From Streptomyces sp. NBC_01016 (GTDB lineage Bacteria > Actinomycetota > Actinomycetes > Streptomycetales > Streptomycetaceae), in assembly GCF_026341035.1 (NCBI RefSeq), contig NZ_JAPEOQ010000001.1:3720001-3784000 (forward strand): a stretch of DNA of 64,000 nucleotides. The letters run 5' to 3'. This document shows, piece after piece, positions 41,003-51,362 of this stretch; positions within the stretch are counted from its first letter, which is position 1, and every line of letters begins with the position of its first letter. The position numbers were made by a program, and so were the translations under genes. Below the pieces are notes generated by a model, which saw only the letters and a list, made by a program, of their open reading frames with translations, did not search any database and had not been told where the DNA came from.

Positions 41003-43171
41003 GTGGCCGGAGGCCGTTGGTGGAGGCGGGCCGGAAGCACCGCCTGGCGATCGGTCGCCGTCTGGGCGGCCTGCACGGTCACCATGATGGTCCTCGCAGG
41101 CCTGCTCCCCGACTTCAAACTGACGTCCGACGACGGCGACAGCATGACCCGTATCGCCGTGACCGCCGCCCTCGGCGCCGCCGCCTTCGCCGTCCTCTCG
41201 GCCCTGGTCTGGCCGATCCTCGTACGCGCCCTGCTGCTCGTCCCCGCACTCGTCCTCGGCCTCGTCGTGTTCTTCCTCAACGGCGCCCTGCTGCTCATCG
41301 CGCTGCACCTCATCCCCGACGGCAGGGGAGAGGCAGGACCCGAGACCGCGGTCGTCGTGGCCGCGGTCATGTCGGCCGTGGCGTCGGCGGCCGGTGGTGC
41401 CCTGGCCGTCCGGGACGACGACGCGTACCGCAGGCGCCTGTACCGGCTCGCCGACCGCAGACGCCGCAGGGGCACCGACGCCGACGCCACCTGCCCGCCC
41501 ACCCCCGGCACCGTCTTCATCCAGCTCGACGGCGTCGGCCACGAGGTGCTGCGCCGCGCCGCCCGCGACGACGTCATGCCGACGATCAACGCATGGCTGC
41601 GCGACGGCGGCCACCGCCTCACCCCGTGGCGCACCGACTGGTCGAGCCAGACCGGCGCCAGCCAGCTCGGCATCCTGCACGGCTCCAATGACGACGTCCC
41701 GGCCTTCCGCTGGTACGAGAAGGACACCGGCGAGACCCAGGTGTCCAACCGGCCCACCAGCGCCGCCGAGCTCCAGCGCCGCGCCGTCGCGCACACCGGC
41801 GACGGCGGCCTGCTCACCGTCGACGGCGCCAGCCGCGGCAACCTCTTCAGCGGCGGCGCCGAACAGGTCGCGCTCGTACTGTCCGTCGCCGCCCGGCGCG
41901 GCAAGGAGAACCGCTCGCGGGCCGGCTACTTCGCCTACTTCTCCGACCCGGCGAACGCCGTCCGCACCGCGTTGTCGTTCTTCGCCGAGGTCGGCCGCGA
42001 GATCGGGCAGTCCACGCGGGCCCGCATGTGCAAGGTACGGCCGCGGATCGGGCGCGGTGGCCTGTACCCGTTCATCCGCGCCTTCGCGACCGTCGTCGAG
42101 CGGGACGTCGTCGTCGCGGCCGTCATCGGCGACATGCTCGCGGGCCGCAGCGCCGTCTACGCCGACCTCGTGGCCTACGACGAGGTGGCACACCACTCGG
42201 GCCCGTTCGGCCGCGACGCGCAGAAGGTGCTCGAACGCCTCGACCGCTCGCTCGCGCTGCTCGTCAAGGTCGCCGACCACGCGCCGCGCCCGTACCGCAT
42301 CGTCGTCCTCTCCGACCACGGGCAGAGCCCCGGCGAGACCTTCCGCGGCCGCTACGGGCTCACCCTCCAGGACCTCGTGCGCGCCGGCTGCGGGCTGCCC
42401 GTGCCGCGCAAGGCGGGGCGCACCCGCAGCGGCGCCGAGGCCCGCGCCGCCGTGCGGGCCGCGCTGCACCGGCCCGTCGAGGAGGGCGCGGGCAAGGGAA
42501 AGCGCAGCGAACCGATCGTGCTGGCCTCCGGCAACCTCGGCCTCGTCTCGTTCCCCGACGTCCCGCACCGCATGACCCGCGAGGAGATCGACGCCCGCAA
42601 CCCCGCCCTGCTGCCGACCCTCGCCAACCACCCCGGCATCGGCTTCCTCCTCGTACGCAGCGAAGAGCACGGCGCGGTCGTGCTCGGGGCGCGGGGTGCG
42701 GAGGTGCCGCTGGCCGAGCTGGCCGACGGCGAGGGGCCGCTCGCCGACTTCGGTCCCGGCGCCGCCGACGCCGTGCGCCGCACCGACTCCTTCCCGCACA
42801 CCGCCGACATCATGGTCAACTCCATGTACGACCCGGTGGAGGGCGAGGTCCTCGCCTTCGAGGAGCAGATCGGCTCGCACGGCGGGCTCGGCGGCGCCCA
42901 GAGCCGGCCGTTCCTGCTCTCGCCCGCGGAGCTGTCGGAGCCGGTGCCGGAGGGCGAGGCCCTGGTCGGCGCCGAGCAGGTGCACCAGGTGCTGCGCCGC
43001 TGGCTGACCGAGGGACACGGACCGCAGATCCCGATGCGGGTCGTGCCGCTGTCCCTGGACCCACCTGCGACGAAGCCGCTGGAACGGCCCGTGGAGAATT
43101 CCCTACGGCGCGAGCCCGGCGGTGCATCATTTGCGGCCACGCCCCCCGAGCCGCAGGACAATTCCGCCTGA
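41003..43171 (+). CDS. membrane-anchored alkaline-phosphatase-fold protein with holin-like N-terminus
   Basis: A 722-residue protein. Residues 1-140 contain about four membrane helices of the PF04020-type holin-like family (SVAVWAACTVTMMVLAGLLP, ALVLGLVVFFLNGALLLIAL). Residues about 165-700 form a phosphodiesterase/phosphatase domain: FIQLDGVGHEVLRRA (metal Asp), DWSSQTGASQLGILHG (Thr/Ser nucleophile region), DLVAYDEVAHHSGP (Asp/His ligands), VLSDHGQSPG (Asp-His) and a late NSMYDPVEGEVLAFEEQIGS segment. It probably acts on a nucleotide, phospholipid or teichoic-acid-like substrate at the membrane. GGGGAGCCGCAAC precedes the GTG. Confidence 0.8.
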   Translation: MAGGRWWRRAGSTAWRSVAVWAACTVTMMVLAGLLPDFKLTSDDGDSMTRIAVTAALGAAAFAVLSALVWPILVRALLLVPALVLGLVVFFLNGALLLIALHLIPDGRGEAGPETAVVVAAVMSAVASAAGGALAVRDDDAYRRRLYRLADRRRRRGTDADATCPPTPGTVFIQLDGVGHEVLRRAARDDVMPTINAWLRDGGHRLTPWRTDWSSQTGASQLGILHGSNDDVPAFRWYEKDTGETQVSNRPTSAAELQRRAVAHTGDGGLLTVDGASRGNLFSGGAEQVALVLSVAARRGKENRSRAGYFAYFSDPANAVRTALSFFAEVGREIGQSTRARMCKVRPRIGRGGLYPFIRAFATVVERDVVVAAVIGDMLAGRSAVYADLVAYDEVAHHSGPFGRDAQKVLERLDRSLALLVKVADHAPRPYRIVVLSDHGQSPGETFRGRYGLTLQDLVRAGCGLPVPRKAGRTRSGAEARAAVRAALHRPVEEGAGKGKRSEPIVLASGNLGLVSFPDVPHRMTREEIDARNPALLPTLANHPGIGFLLVRSEEHGAVVLGARGAEVPLAELADGEGPLADFGPGAADAVRRTDSFPHTADIMVNSMYDPVEGEVLAFEEQIGSHGGLGGAQSRPFLLSPAELSEPVPEGEALVGAEQVHQVLRRWLTEGHGPQIPMRVVPLSLDPPATKPLERPVENSLRREPGGASFAATPPEPQDNSA

Positions 43172-43261
43172 TTTGGAGCGCGGCGGGAGCCCACCGGACC
43201 ATGGGCCCCGCCATCCGGCGATCCCGCGGTGGCCCAGCACAATCGAGAGGCACTTCCCCCC

Positions 43262-44656
43262 ATGCTCGACACCGGGACTGCCCCCGCTCCCGAGACGGCT
43301 CCGGCAGCGGACGAGGACCAGAACCAGGACGGCAAGCACGCCCGCAGGTTCGGTCTTCCCATCGCGACGGCCCTCGTCATGGGCAACATCATCGGCGGCG
43401 GCATCTTCCTGCTGCCCGCGTCCGTGGCCCCGTACGGCACGATCTCGCTGGTCGCCTTCGGCGTCCTGACGGTCGGCGCCATCGCCCTCGCGCTCGTCTT
43501 CGGGCGGCTCGCGAAGCGGCATCCGCAGACCGGCGGCCCCTATGTGTACGCCCGTGAGGCCTTCGGCGACTTCGCCGGGTTCCTCGCCGCGTGGAGCTAC
43601 TGGATCACCTCGTGGGTGTCGAACGCGGCGCTCGCCGTCGCGGCCGTCGGCTACCTCAATGTGCTCCTGCCGATCCACGGATCGACGTTCTGGACGATCG
43701 TCGCTGCGCTCGCCTGCCAGTGGCTGCCCGCGCTCGCCAACCTCGCCGGCACCCGCTACGTCGGCGCCGTCCAGCTGGTCTCCACCGTGCTGAAGTTCGC
43801 GCCGCTGGTGCTCGTCGCGGTCGGCGGCCTGTTCTTCTTCGACGCCGACAACCTCGGCCCGTTCCAGACGGGCGGGGACTCCCCGGTCGGCGCGATCTCG
43901 GCGTCCGCCGCGATCCTGCTCTTCAGCTACCTGGGCGTCGAGTCCGCCTCCATGAGCGCGGGCGAGGTCCGCGACCCGGAGCGCAACGTCGGCCGCGCCA
44001 CCGTCCTCGGCACGGGCCTCGCCGCCCTCGTCTACCTGCTGTGCACGGTCTCCGTCTTCGGCACCGTCGCCCACGACAAGCTCGTGGACTCCACCGCGCC
44101 GATGACCGACTCCGTCAACGTGATGTTCGGCGGCACGTGGGGCGGCACGGCGGTCGCGATCGCCGCGGTCGTCTCGATCCTCGGCGCGCTCAACGGCTGG
44201 ACGCTGCTCTCCGCGCAGGCGCCGTACGCCCCCGCGAAGGACGGCCTGTTCCCGGCCGCGTTCGCGCGCAAGAAGCGTGGCGTCCCGACGTTCGGCGTGC
44301 TCGTCGGCGTCGCGCTCGCCTCGCTCCTGACCATCTACAACTACACGGCGGGGTCCGAAGGCGTCTTCGAGAGCCTCGTGCTCATCACGACGTTCACGGC
44401 GACGGTCCCTTACCTCCTCGCCACCGCCGCGCAGATCTACTTCCTGCTGTCGGGCCAGGGCCACCGGGTGAGCAAGGGCCGGCTCGCGCGCGACATGACG
44501 CTCGCGCTCGCCGCGTTCGGCTTCTCGATGTGGCTGGTCGGCGGCGCCGGCTACGCGGCCGTCTACCAGGGCGTCATCTTCCTGTTCGTGGGCGTCCTCG
44601 TCTACGCGTGGATGGCGGCCCGCAAGAGGCGGCAATCAAGCCCCTGCGGCGATTGA
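43262..44656 (+). CDS. APC superfamily amino acid permease/antiporter
   Basis: About 464 residues with 12 hydrophobic helices. The first has the APC signature IATALVMGNIIGGGIFLLPA, and TM6 has ILLFSYLGVESASMSAGEV, as in arginine/agmatine and related antiporters (AdiC/CadB/PotE branch). Amine or amino-acid exchange at the membrane is likely. ATG 43262 is preferred over GTG 43229. The last seven residues (QSSPCGD) and the stop are encoded by a copy of the GC-rich intergenic repeat, so the native C-terminus was probably replaced. Confidence 0.88.
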   Translation: MLDTGTAPAPETAPAADEDQNQDGKHARRFGLPIATALVMGNIIGGGIFLLPASVAPYGTISLVAFGVLTVGAIALALVFGRLAKRHPQTGGPYVYAREAFGDFAGFLAAWSYWITSWVSNAALAVAAVGYLNVLLPIHGSTFWTIVAALACQWLPALANLAGTRYVGAVQLVSTVLKFAPLVLVAVGGLFFFDADNLGPFQTGGDSPVGAISASAAILLFSYLGVESASMSAGEVRDPERNVGRATVLGTGLAALVYLLCTVSVFGTVAHDKLVDSTAPMTDSVNVMFGGTWGGTAVAIAAVVSILGALNGWTLLSAQAPYAPAKDGLFPAAFARKKRGVPTFGVLVGVALASLLTIYNYTAGSEGVFESLVLITTFTATVPYLLATAAQIYFLLSGQGHRVSKGRLARDMTLALAAFGFSMWLVGGAGYAAVYQGVIFLFVGVLVYAWMAARKRRQSSPCGD

Positions 44657-44686
44657 GCAGCGGGGTCCGGGGCAGAGCCCCGTGGC
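44634..44686. repeat. GC-rich intergenic palindrome family, copy overlapping the permease stop codon
   Basis: A minus-orientation unit: ATCAAGCCCCTGCGGCGATT then GAGCAGCGGGGTCCGGGGC and AGAGCCCCGTGGCG. Its first 23 bases are translated as the permease C-terminus; the TGA stop is the TGA of GCGATTGA. Downstream, CCGGCCGG segments at 44690-44726 can pair and may terminate both convergent genes. Confidence 0.85.
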
Positions 44687-44732
44687 GTAGGCCCGGCCGG
44701 CCCGCACAGAGCGAACCGGCCGGACCCTGACG

Positions 44733-46361
44733 TCATCGGGCGATAGGTGCCACCACCCACCGCTGTGTCTTGAACATGCTGTCCCGTGAGCCGATCTCGA
44801 TCAGCTTCCGCGCAGCGGGATACGCCTCGTTGCCCTCGATCTCGTAGCCGACCTCGAGGGACCCGGGTACGTCCCTGATCTCCAGCTGCGCCTCGATGTC
44901 GGCCGCCGACCGTTCACCGTCGGCGGCCATCGCGGTCAGATGGGCGATGCGCCGCTGCTGCGCCTCCTCCAGCGCCTGCCGCGGGTCGCGCGACCCGGGC
45001 GAGGCGAGCGCCTGCTGGCCCTTGCCCGACGGGGGCGCGACCGCGGAGGCGGGCGTGCGGGTGTCGCCGGTGGGCGTGCGCGTCGACAGGGTGGCCTGGA
45101 CGACCGTGCCGTCGTTGTCGAGCGCGACCCGGAACTCGCCGCGGCCCGGCGTGATCACCGGTACGCCGTCGAAGACCTGCCGGAACGTGACGTGCGTCTG
45201 CAGCGACACCGGCTCACCGATCTCCGAGCCGTCCTTCTTGCCGCTGTTCTGCATCAGGTCGTGCACGCTGTCCACGACCAGCTCGACGCCCTCCGCGTTC
45301 TCCTGCGCGAACCGTTGCGCGATCTCGACCGCGCGCTCGGTCGGCAGCTGGTGCGTGTTGCGGTGGTTGGCCTCGGCGAGCTTCACCCAGCGCACGGCCT
45401 GCGGCGCCGTCGACACGAACCGGTCGCCCGAGCTCGCGCTGAGCACGCCCTGCCGCTCGACCTGCACCTCTTGCAGCGCCGCAGCCGGGAAGTGTGCGAG
45501 ACGGCCCATCGTGGCGAGTTCCTCGCTCGGGTCGCGCGGCGCGAGCTGCACGATCTGCGGGGTCGCCGGCGCCTGCGTCAGCGGGTCGCGCAGGCCCTGG
45601 CGCGCGTAGTACCAGCGCCACACGTACCAGTTGTCCGGCACGTGCTCCCGGTAGAAGTTGCGCTCCGAGTTCAGCCGGTTCTGCGCCTCCGCCTGGGTCG
45701 CACCGGTGGCGCACACCGAGGGCGCCTGACCGTGGTAGATGTCCCAGCTGGCGTTGAGCCACGCGTCGCAGTACGTCTGGCCGGCCCGCCACTTCTCCCA
45801 GAACTTCTTGCCGTAGTCGCCGCTGTCGATGCTCGTCGTCTCGAACCCGAAGATCATCCGGGAACCGAGGTTGGGCCCGGCCCACGTGCGGATGGGGGAG
45901 TGCCCGTCGAGGACGCGCAGCGAGCTGCACGTCGACCAGAACACGTAGTTGGCCTTCTCGTTGCCGAACGCCATCCGGTTGGAGACCGCGTCCGAGCGGT
46001 TGTCCCACTTGGCGCCGAGCGGCGCGAAGAACACTCCGTTGCCGTCCATGCCGCCGTGCCCCGAGTGGTACACCGCGACGACGGCGTCCACGCCGTACCG
46101 GTCCTGCCAGTTGTCGTACGTCTCCTCGTACGCCCACACCTGGGCGCCCGCGTCGGCGAACCAGAAGTTGCGGTCGTAGAACTGCTGCAGATACGCGAGC
46201 CAGCCGGTCGCGTCCTCGTGCGTGTGGGAGAGCGGGTTCTGGTTGACGAACTTCTGGATGCTGAACGCACCCCACCAGCCGAACGTCGAATCCCGGTCGG
46301 TCGCGCCCGGCTTCCCGGTCTCCAGTGGTGACGGACCTTGGTCCGCGTAGATCATGCGCAT
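44733..46361 (-). CDS. DUF6345 domain protein with caspase-like His/Cys dyad
   Basis: A 542-residue protein without signal peptide. The N-terminal 250 residues fit the DUF6345 family. They contain VVAVYHSGHGGMDGNGVFF with His102-Gly, and VFWSTCSSLRVLDG with Cys145, each after a hydrophobic strand. This is the layout of clan CD cysteine peptidases (caspase, gingipain, legumain). The C-terminal half (about 330-540) is rich in alpha/beta and contains VSLQTHVTFRQVFDGVPVIT, resembling peptidase propeptide (FTP/PepSY-like) folds. Proteolytic activity is inference. CAGGGGGTCAGACC precedes ATG 46361. It is divergent from osmC. Confidence 0.75.
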   Translation of the reverse strand: MRMIYADQGPSPLETGKPGATDRDSTFGWWGAFSIQKFVNQNPLSHTHEDATGWLAYLQQFYDRNFWFADAGAQVWAYEETYDNWQDRYGVDAVVAVYHSGHGGMDGNGVFFAPLGAKWDNRSDAVSNRMAFGNEKANYVFWSTCSSLRVLDGHSPIRTWAGPNLGSRMIFGFETTSIDSGDYGKKFWEKWRAGQTYCDAWLNASWDIYHGQAPSVCATGATQAEAQNRLNSERNFYREHVPDNWYVWRWYYARQGLRDPLTQAPATPQIVQLAPRDPSEELATMGRLAHFPAAALQEVQVERQGVLSASSGDRFVSTAPQAVRWVKLAEANHRNTHQLPTERAVEIAQRFAQENAEGVELVVDSVHDLMQNSGKKDGSEIGEPVSLQTHVTFRQVFDGVPVITPGRGEFRVALDNDGTVVQATLSTRTPTGDTRTPASAVAPPSGKGQQALASPGSRDPRQALEEAQQRRIAHLTAMAADGERSAADIEAQLEIRDVPGSLEVGYEIEGNEAYPAARKLIEIGSRDSMFKTQRWVVAPIAR

Positions 46362-46530
46362 GGTCTGACCCCCTGCGAAGCCCCCTGAAACCCCCCTGGG
46401 CGGGAGGCCCCAAACTGTCACCATCGTGCCGACTTGCCCAGTTCGCTTTCCGGCCATGGTGGCGTGCCACGGGCGCGTCGGATGTGGTCGGATAGGAGTC
46501 CGAAGCATCCGGAAACGGAAAGGAACCACC

Positions 46531-46959
46531 GTGGCAACCACGCGCTCCGCACACACCGTGTGGGAAGGCAACCTGTTCGAGGGCAACGGCACCGTCACCT
46601 TCGACTCGTCCGGCATCGGCCAGCAGCCGGTGTCCTGGCCGTCCCGCGCAGAGGAGGCGAACGGCAAGACCAGCCCGGAGGAGCTGATCGCGGCCGCGCA
46701 CTCCTCCTGCTTCTCCATGGCGCTGTCCAACGGTCTGACCGGCGCGGGCACCCCGCCCACCAAGCTGGTCACGTCCGCGGACGTGACGTTCCAGCCGGGC
46801 GAGGGCATCACCGGCATCCACCTCACGGTCGAGGGCACCGTCTCCGGCCTCGACGAGCAGGGCTTCCAGGCGGCCGCGGAGGACGCCAAGAAGAACTGCC
46901 CCGTGAGCCAGGCGCTCACCGGCACGACGATCACCCTCACCGCCAAGCTGGGTGGCTAG
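46531..46959 (+). CDS. OsmC family peroxiredoxin
   Basis: A 142-residue OsmC/Ohr-fold protein that reduces organic hydroperoxides with paired cysteines: Cys in AAHSSCFSMALS (about 59) and Cys in AKKNCPVSQAL (about 125). The GTG start has AAAGGAACCACC upstream. It is probably induced by osmotic or oxidative stress, as for OsmC homologues; no clear promoter could be assigned in the 169-base divergent gap. MITE-like element B starts 2 bases after the stop. Confidence 0.92.
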   Translation: MATTRSAHTVWEGNLFEGNGTVTFDSSGIGQQPVSWPSRAEEANGKTSPEELIAAAHSSCFSMALSNGLTGAGTPPTKLVTSADVTFQPGEGITGIHLTVEGTVSGLDEQGFQAAAEDAKKNCPVSQALTGTTITLTAKLGG

Positions 46960-46960
46960 A

Positions 46961-47166
46961 CCTAGGGTCTGTCGTTTGGATCAGGCCGGATCAGGGAGCG
47001 GGGTAATGGGGCCTCCCCTGCTCGAGCGAAGCCGAGAGCTTGGGGAAGCGTGCGATCGCAAGGCGGAGGAGGGAGGCGACGCGGAGCGTCGTCGACCGAC
47101 GACAACGCCGCGAGCGTGCGTGCCGGGCCCCGCGAGCCCGGACTGATCCAAACGACAGGCCCTAGG
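46961..47166. mobile_element. MITE-like element B with 29-bp terminal inverted repeats
   Basis: A 206-bp non-coding element. The ends are CCTAGGGYCTGTCGTTTGGA-type inverted repeats of 29 bp with two mismatches (46961-46989 and 47138-47166). The interior carries CCCTGCTCGAGCGAAGCCG, GCGTGCGATCGCAAGG and ACAACGCCGCGAGCGTGCG; the last two are also in element A in opposite orientation. Both termini contain CTAG, which could reflect a TA-type target. It is inserted between osmC and dnaK. No coding capacity. Confidence 0.65.
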
Positions 47167-47250
47167 CGTCCGCGCTCTTGACGTAGGCCCGCTCACGCCC
47201 TGTGCTGGATCCGGACGTGGGCGGGCCTTCGCATGGAATGGGGACGTGTC

Positions 47251-49131
<1,881 letters not shown>

Positions 49132-49170
49132 GTGGACGACGACAAGCCCGAGTCGGTCACTGCCGGCCGG

Positions 49171-50034
49171 TCATCCGAGGGCTGCCCGCTCCCGCTCCAG
49201 GATCTCCACCGTCCGCTCGGCCCCGGCCGCCTGTGCCACCAGGTGGTCGAGCACCTCCAGGTGCATGCCGACCTCGTCCCGGGCGTCCAGGTACAGGGCC
49301 CCGGTCACGTACTCGCTGTAGACCATGTCCGGCAGCTCCCTGACCGGGAACCGGAACAGCGTGAACGGGCCGAACGTGCCGGGGTGCGGCCCCGACGCGA
49401 ACTCGGCTATCTGGAGCGTCACGTTGGGGCGCCGCGTCACTTCGATGAGCCGGTCCAGCTGGCCGCGCAGCACCTCGCGGCCGCCGGGCGGGCGCCGCAG
49501 CACCGTCTCGTCCATGACGACCCACAGGTGCGGCGAGTCCTCCCGGTCGAGCAGCGACTGGCGGGCCATGCGCAGGTCGATGTGCCGGTCGACCTCCTCG
49601 GGCCGGGAGCGGCCCACCGTGCCGGCGTCGAAGACGGCCCGCGCGTACGCCTCCGTCTGCAACAGGCCGGGCACGAAGTGCGGTTCGTAGGCGCGGATCA
49701 TCGAGGCCGCGCCCTCAAGGCTGACGTACAGGCTGAACCAGTCGGGGAGCACATCGTGGAACCGCTGCCACCAACCCGGCAGATTCGCGTCCTCGGCGAG
49801 CGCCACGAAGGCCTCGATCTCGCGCTCCGGCACCTCGTACAGCTCCAACAGCATCTGCACGTAGGGGATCTTGAGCGCGACCTCCGCGGTCTCCATCCTG
49901 CGGATCGTCGCGCTCGCCACGCGCAGCGGCCTGGCCGCCTCCTCGCGCTTGAGTCCGCGGGCCTCGCGCAGATCACGCAGGCGGCGACCGAGGACGACCT
50001 GGCCCACGGTGGGCGCGGGCCGACGTTCACTCAC
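49171..50034 (-). CDS. XRE-family helix-turn-helix regulator, Scr1/DUF5753 type
   Basis: A 287-residue regulator with an N-terminal HTH (about 12-70: LGRRLRDLREARGLKREEAA, VASATIRRMETAEVALKIPY) and a C-terminal DUF5753 domain (about 100-280: VSLEGAASMIRAYEPHFVPG, LLQTEAYARAV, DARDEVGMHLEVLDHLVAQ). These are numerous in Streptomyces, often beside DUF397 genes; none is next to this one. GTG start with GGGGAGACGTACC upstream. Target unknown. It is convergent with dnaK and just downstream of the nar operon. Confidence 0.9.
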   Translation of the reverse strand: MSERRPAPTVGQVVLGRRLRDLREARGLKREEAARPLRVASATIRRMETAEVALKIPYVQMLLELYEVPEREIEAFVALAEDANLPGWWQRFHDVLPDWFSLYVSLEGAASMIRAYEPHFVPGLLQTEAYARAVFDAGTVGRSRPEEVDRHIDLRMARQSLLDREDSPHLWVVMDETVLRRPPGGREVLRGQLDRLIEVTRRPNVTLQIAEFASGPHPGTFGPFTLFRFPVRELPDMVYSEYVTGALYLDARDEVGMHLEVLDHLVAQAAGAERTVEILERERAALG

Positions 50035-50055
50035 CTTGGTACGTCTCCCCAGGAG

Positions 50056-50778
50056 TTAGGAGCCGGTGCGCTCCCACCCCCGACGCTCCGGCCGCGCGCC
50101 GAGACGCCGCGGATCGCGGCTGCGGTAAACGACGTACGGGCGGAACAGGTACTGCACCGGCGCGCTGAACATATGCACGAGCCGGGTGAACGGTACCAGC
50201 GCAATCAGTAGCATGCCCACTACTGCGTGGATCTGATAGAGCGTAGGCACCCCGTCCATGAGCACCACATCGGGGCTCAGCGTGAACAGGCTGCGCGACC
50301 AAGGGGCGATGGTCTGCCGGTAGTCGTAGCCGTTGCCGCCCGAGTGCGTGAGCTTGGCCGTCATGCCGAGGACGATCGCGCCGAGCAGGAACACGTACAT
50401 GGTCTTGTCGTTGCGCGTCGTGGCCAGCAGCACCGGGGCCTTGGTGCGGCGCCGGTAGACCAGCATCGCGATCCCGACCACCGCGAGGACGCCCGCGAAG
50501 GTGCCGCCGATCAGCGAGAACATGTGGTACGTGTGCTCGCTGACGCCGACCTTCTCGGTCCACGACTCCGGGATGAACAGGCCGACGATGTGGCCCACGA
50601 GCACGAAGAGGATGCCGTAGTGGAACATCGGCGACGCGATGTTGAGCAGCTTCGACTCGTAGACCTGCGACGAGCGCGTCGTCCAGCCGAACTTGTCGTA
50701 GCGGTAGCGCCAGATGGTGCCGGCGATCAGCAGGACGAACGCCACGTAGGGCAGGACACCGAAGAGCGCTGTGTTCAC
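50056..50778 (-). CDS. narI: respiratory nitrate reductase gamma subunit
   Basis: A 240-residue membrane cytochrome b with five hydrophobic helices. Heme-ligating histidines are visible in SPMFHYGILFVLVGHIVG and, near the C-terminus, YQIHAVVGMLLIALVPFTRLVH. NarI takes electrons from menaquinol and anchors NarGH to the membrane. AAGGAG lies 8 bases before the GTG, which overlaps the narJ stop. It is the last gene of the operon. Confidence 0.95.
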   Translation of the reverse strand: MNTALFGVLPYVAFVLLIAGTIWRYRYDKFGWTTRSSQVYESKLLNIASPMFHYGILFVLVGHIVGLFIPESWTEKVGVSEHTYHMFSLIGGTFAGVLAVVGIAMLVYRRRTKAPVLLATTRNDKTMYVFLLGAIVLGMTAKLTHSGGNGYDYRQTIAPWSRSLFTLSPDVVLMDGVPTLYQIHAVVGMLLIALVPFTRLVHMFSAPVQYLFRPYVVYRSRDPRRLGARPERRGWERTGS

Positions 50779-51362
50779 CGCGCGTGCTCCTTCTCGAGGA
50801 GGGGGAGTGCGAAGGGTTCGAGACCGACGTCCTCCTGGGGCGGTCCCGACCGGGCGAGCGCCTGCGCCTCGGCCCGGTCCTTGGGGGAGGGCCCCGGCAG
50901 GGCGGCGCACACCGCGTTGAGGACGGTCGCGTACGGGGTGCCGTGGTCGGTGAGGGCGAACCGCAGCAGTTCGAGGCCCGCGCGGTTGTCCTCCAGCAGG
51001 AACGTGCCCTCCTGCGCGGAGAATTCGAGGACGGCGGGCAGGAAGTCCGGGAGTTCCTCGCCGGTGAACTCCATGCCGTGCTCCCGGTAGACCTCCTTCA
51101 TCCGCACCAGGGACATGCCGCGCCTACGGGTGTCGCCGTCGCGCCACCACGTCAGATACAGGCTGTGCCGGTTCTTGAAGTCGAAGACCTGGACGTAATG
51201 GGCCGCCAGATCCTGCATCGGCGTGGCCTCGGCGTGCTCGACGAAGGGCGCGAGCGGCGGCGCGGCCGCGCGGATCAGCGGAAGCCGCTGGTAGAACTCC
51301 TCGTCCGGGTACGTGAGACAGAGCGCGGAAGCCTGAAGGAGCAGGGAGGTCCGGTCGGTCAT
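50775..51362 (-). CDS. narJ: nitrate reductase molybdenum cofactor assembly chaperone
   Basis: A 195-residue NarJ/TorD-family helical chaperone that inserts the molybdenum cofactor into NarG before membrane attachment. It has the family motifs ALCLTYPDEEFYQRLPLI, YVQVFDFKNRHSLYLTWWRD and GEELPDFLPAVLEFSA. It overlaps narH by 1 base and narI by 4. Confidence 0.95.
   Translation of the reverse strand: MTDRTSLLLQASALCLTYPDEEFYQRLPLIRAAAPPLAPFVEHAEATPMQDLAAHYVQVFDFKNRHSLYLTWWRDGDTRRRGMSLVRMKEVYREHGMEFTGEELPDFLPAVLEFSAQEGTFLLEDNRAGLELLRFALTDHGTPYATVLNAVCAALPGPSPKDRAEAQALARSGPPQEDVGLEPFALPLLEKEHAR

Noticed and set aside
47178..47212. TTGACG followed at 17 bases by TGTGCT as a sigma-70-type promoter for dnaK
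   Set aside because: The -10 matches only three of six positions, so it is mentioned in the dnaK entry but not listed as a feature.
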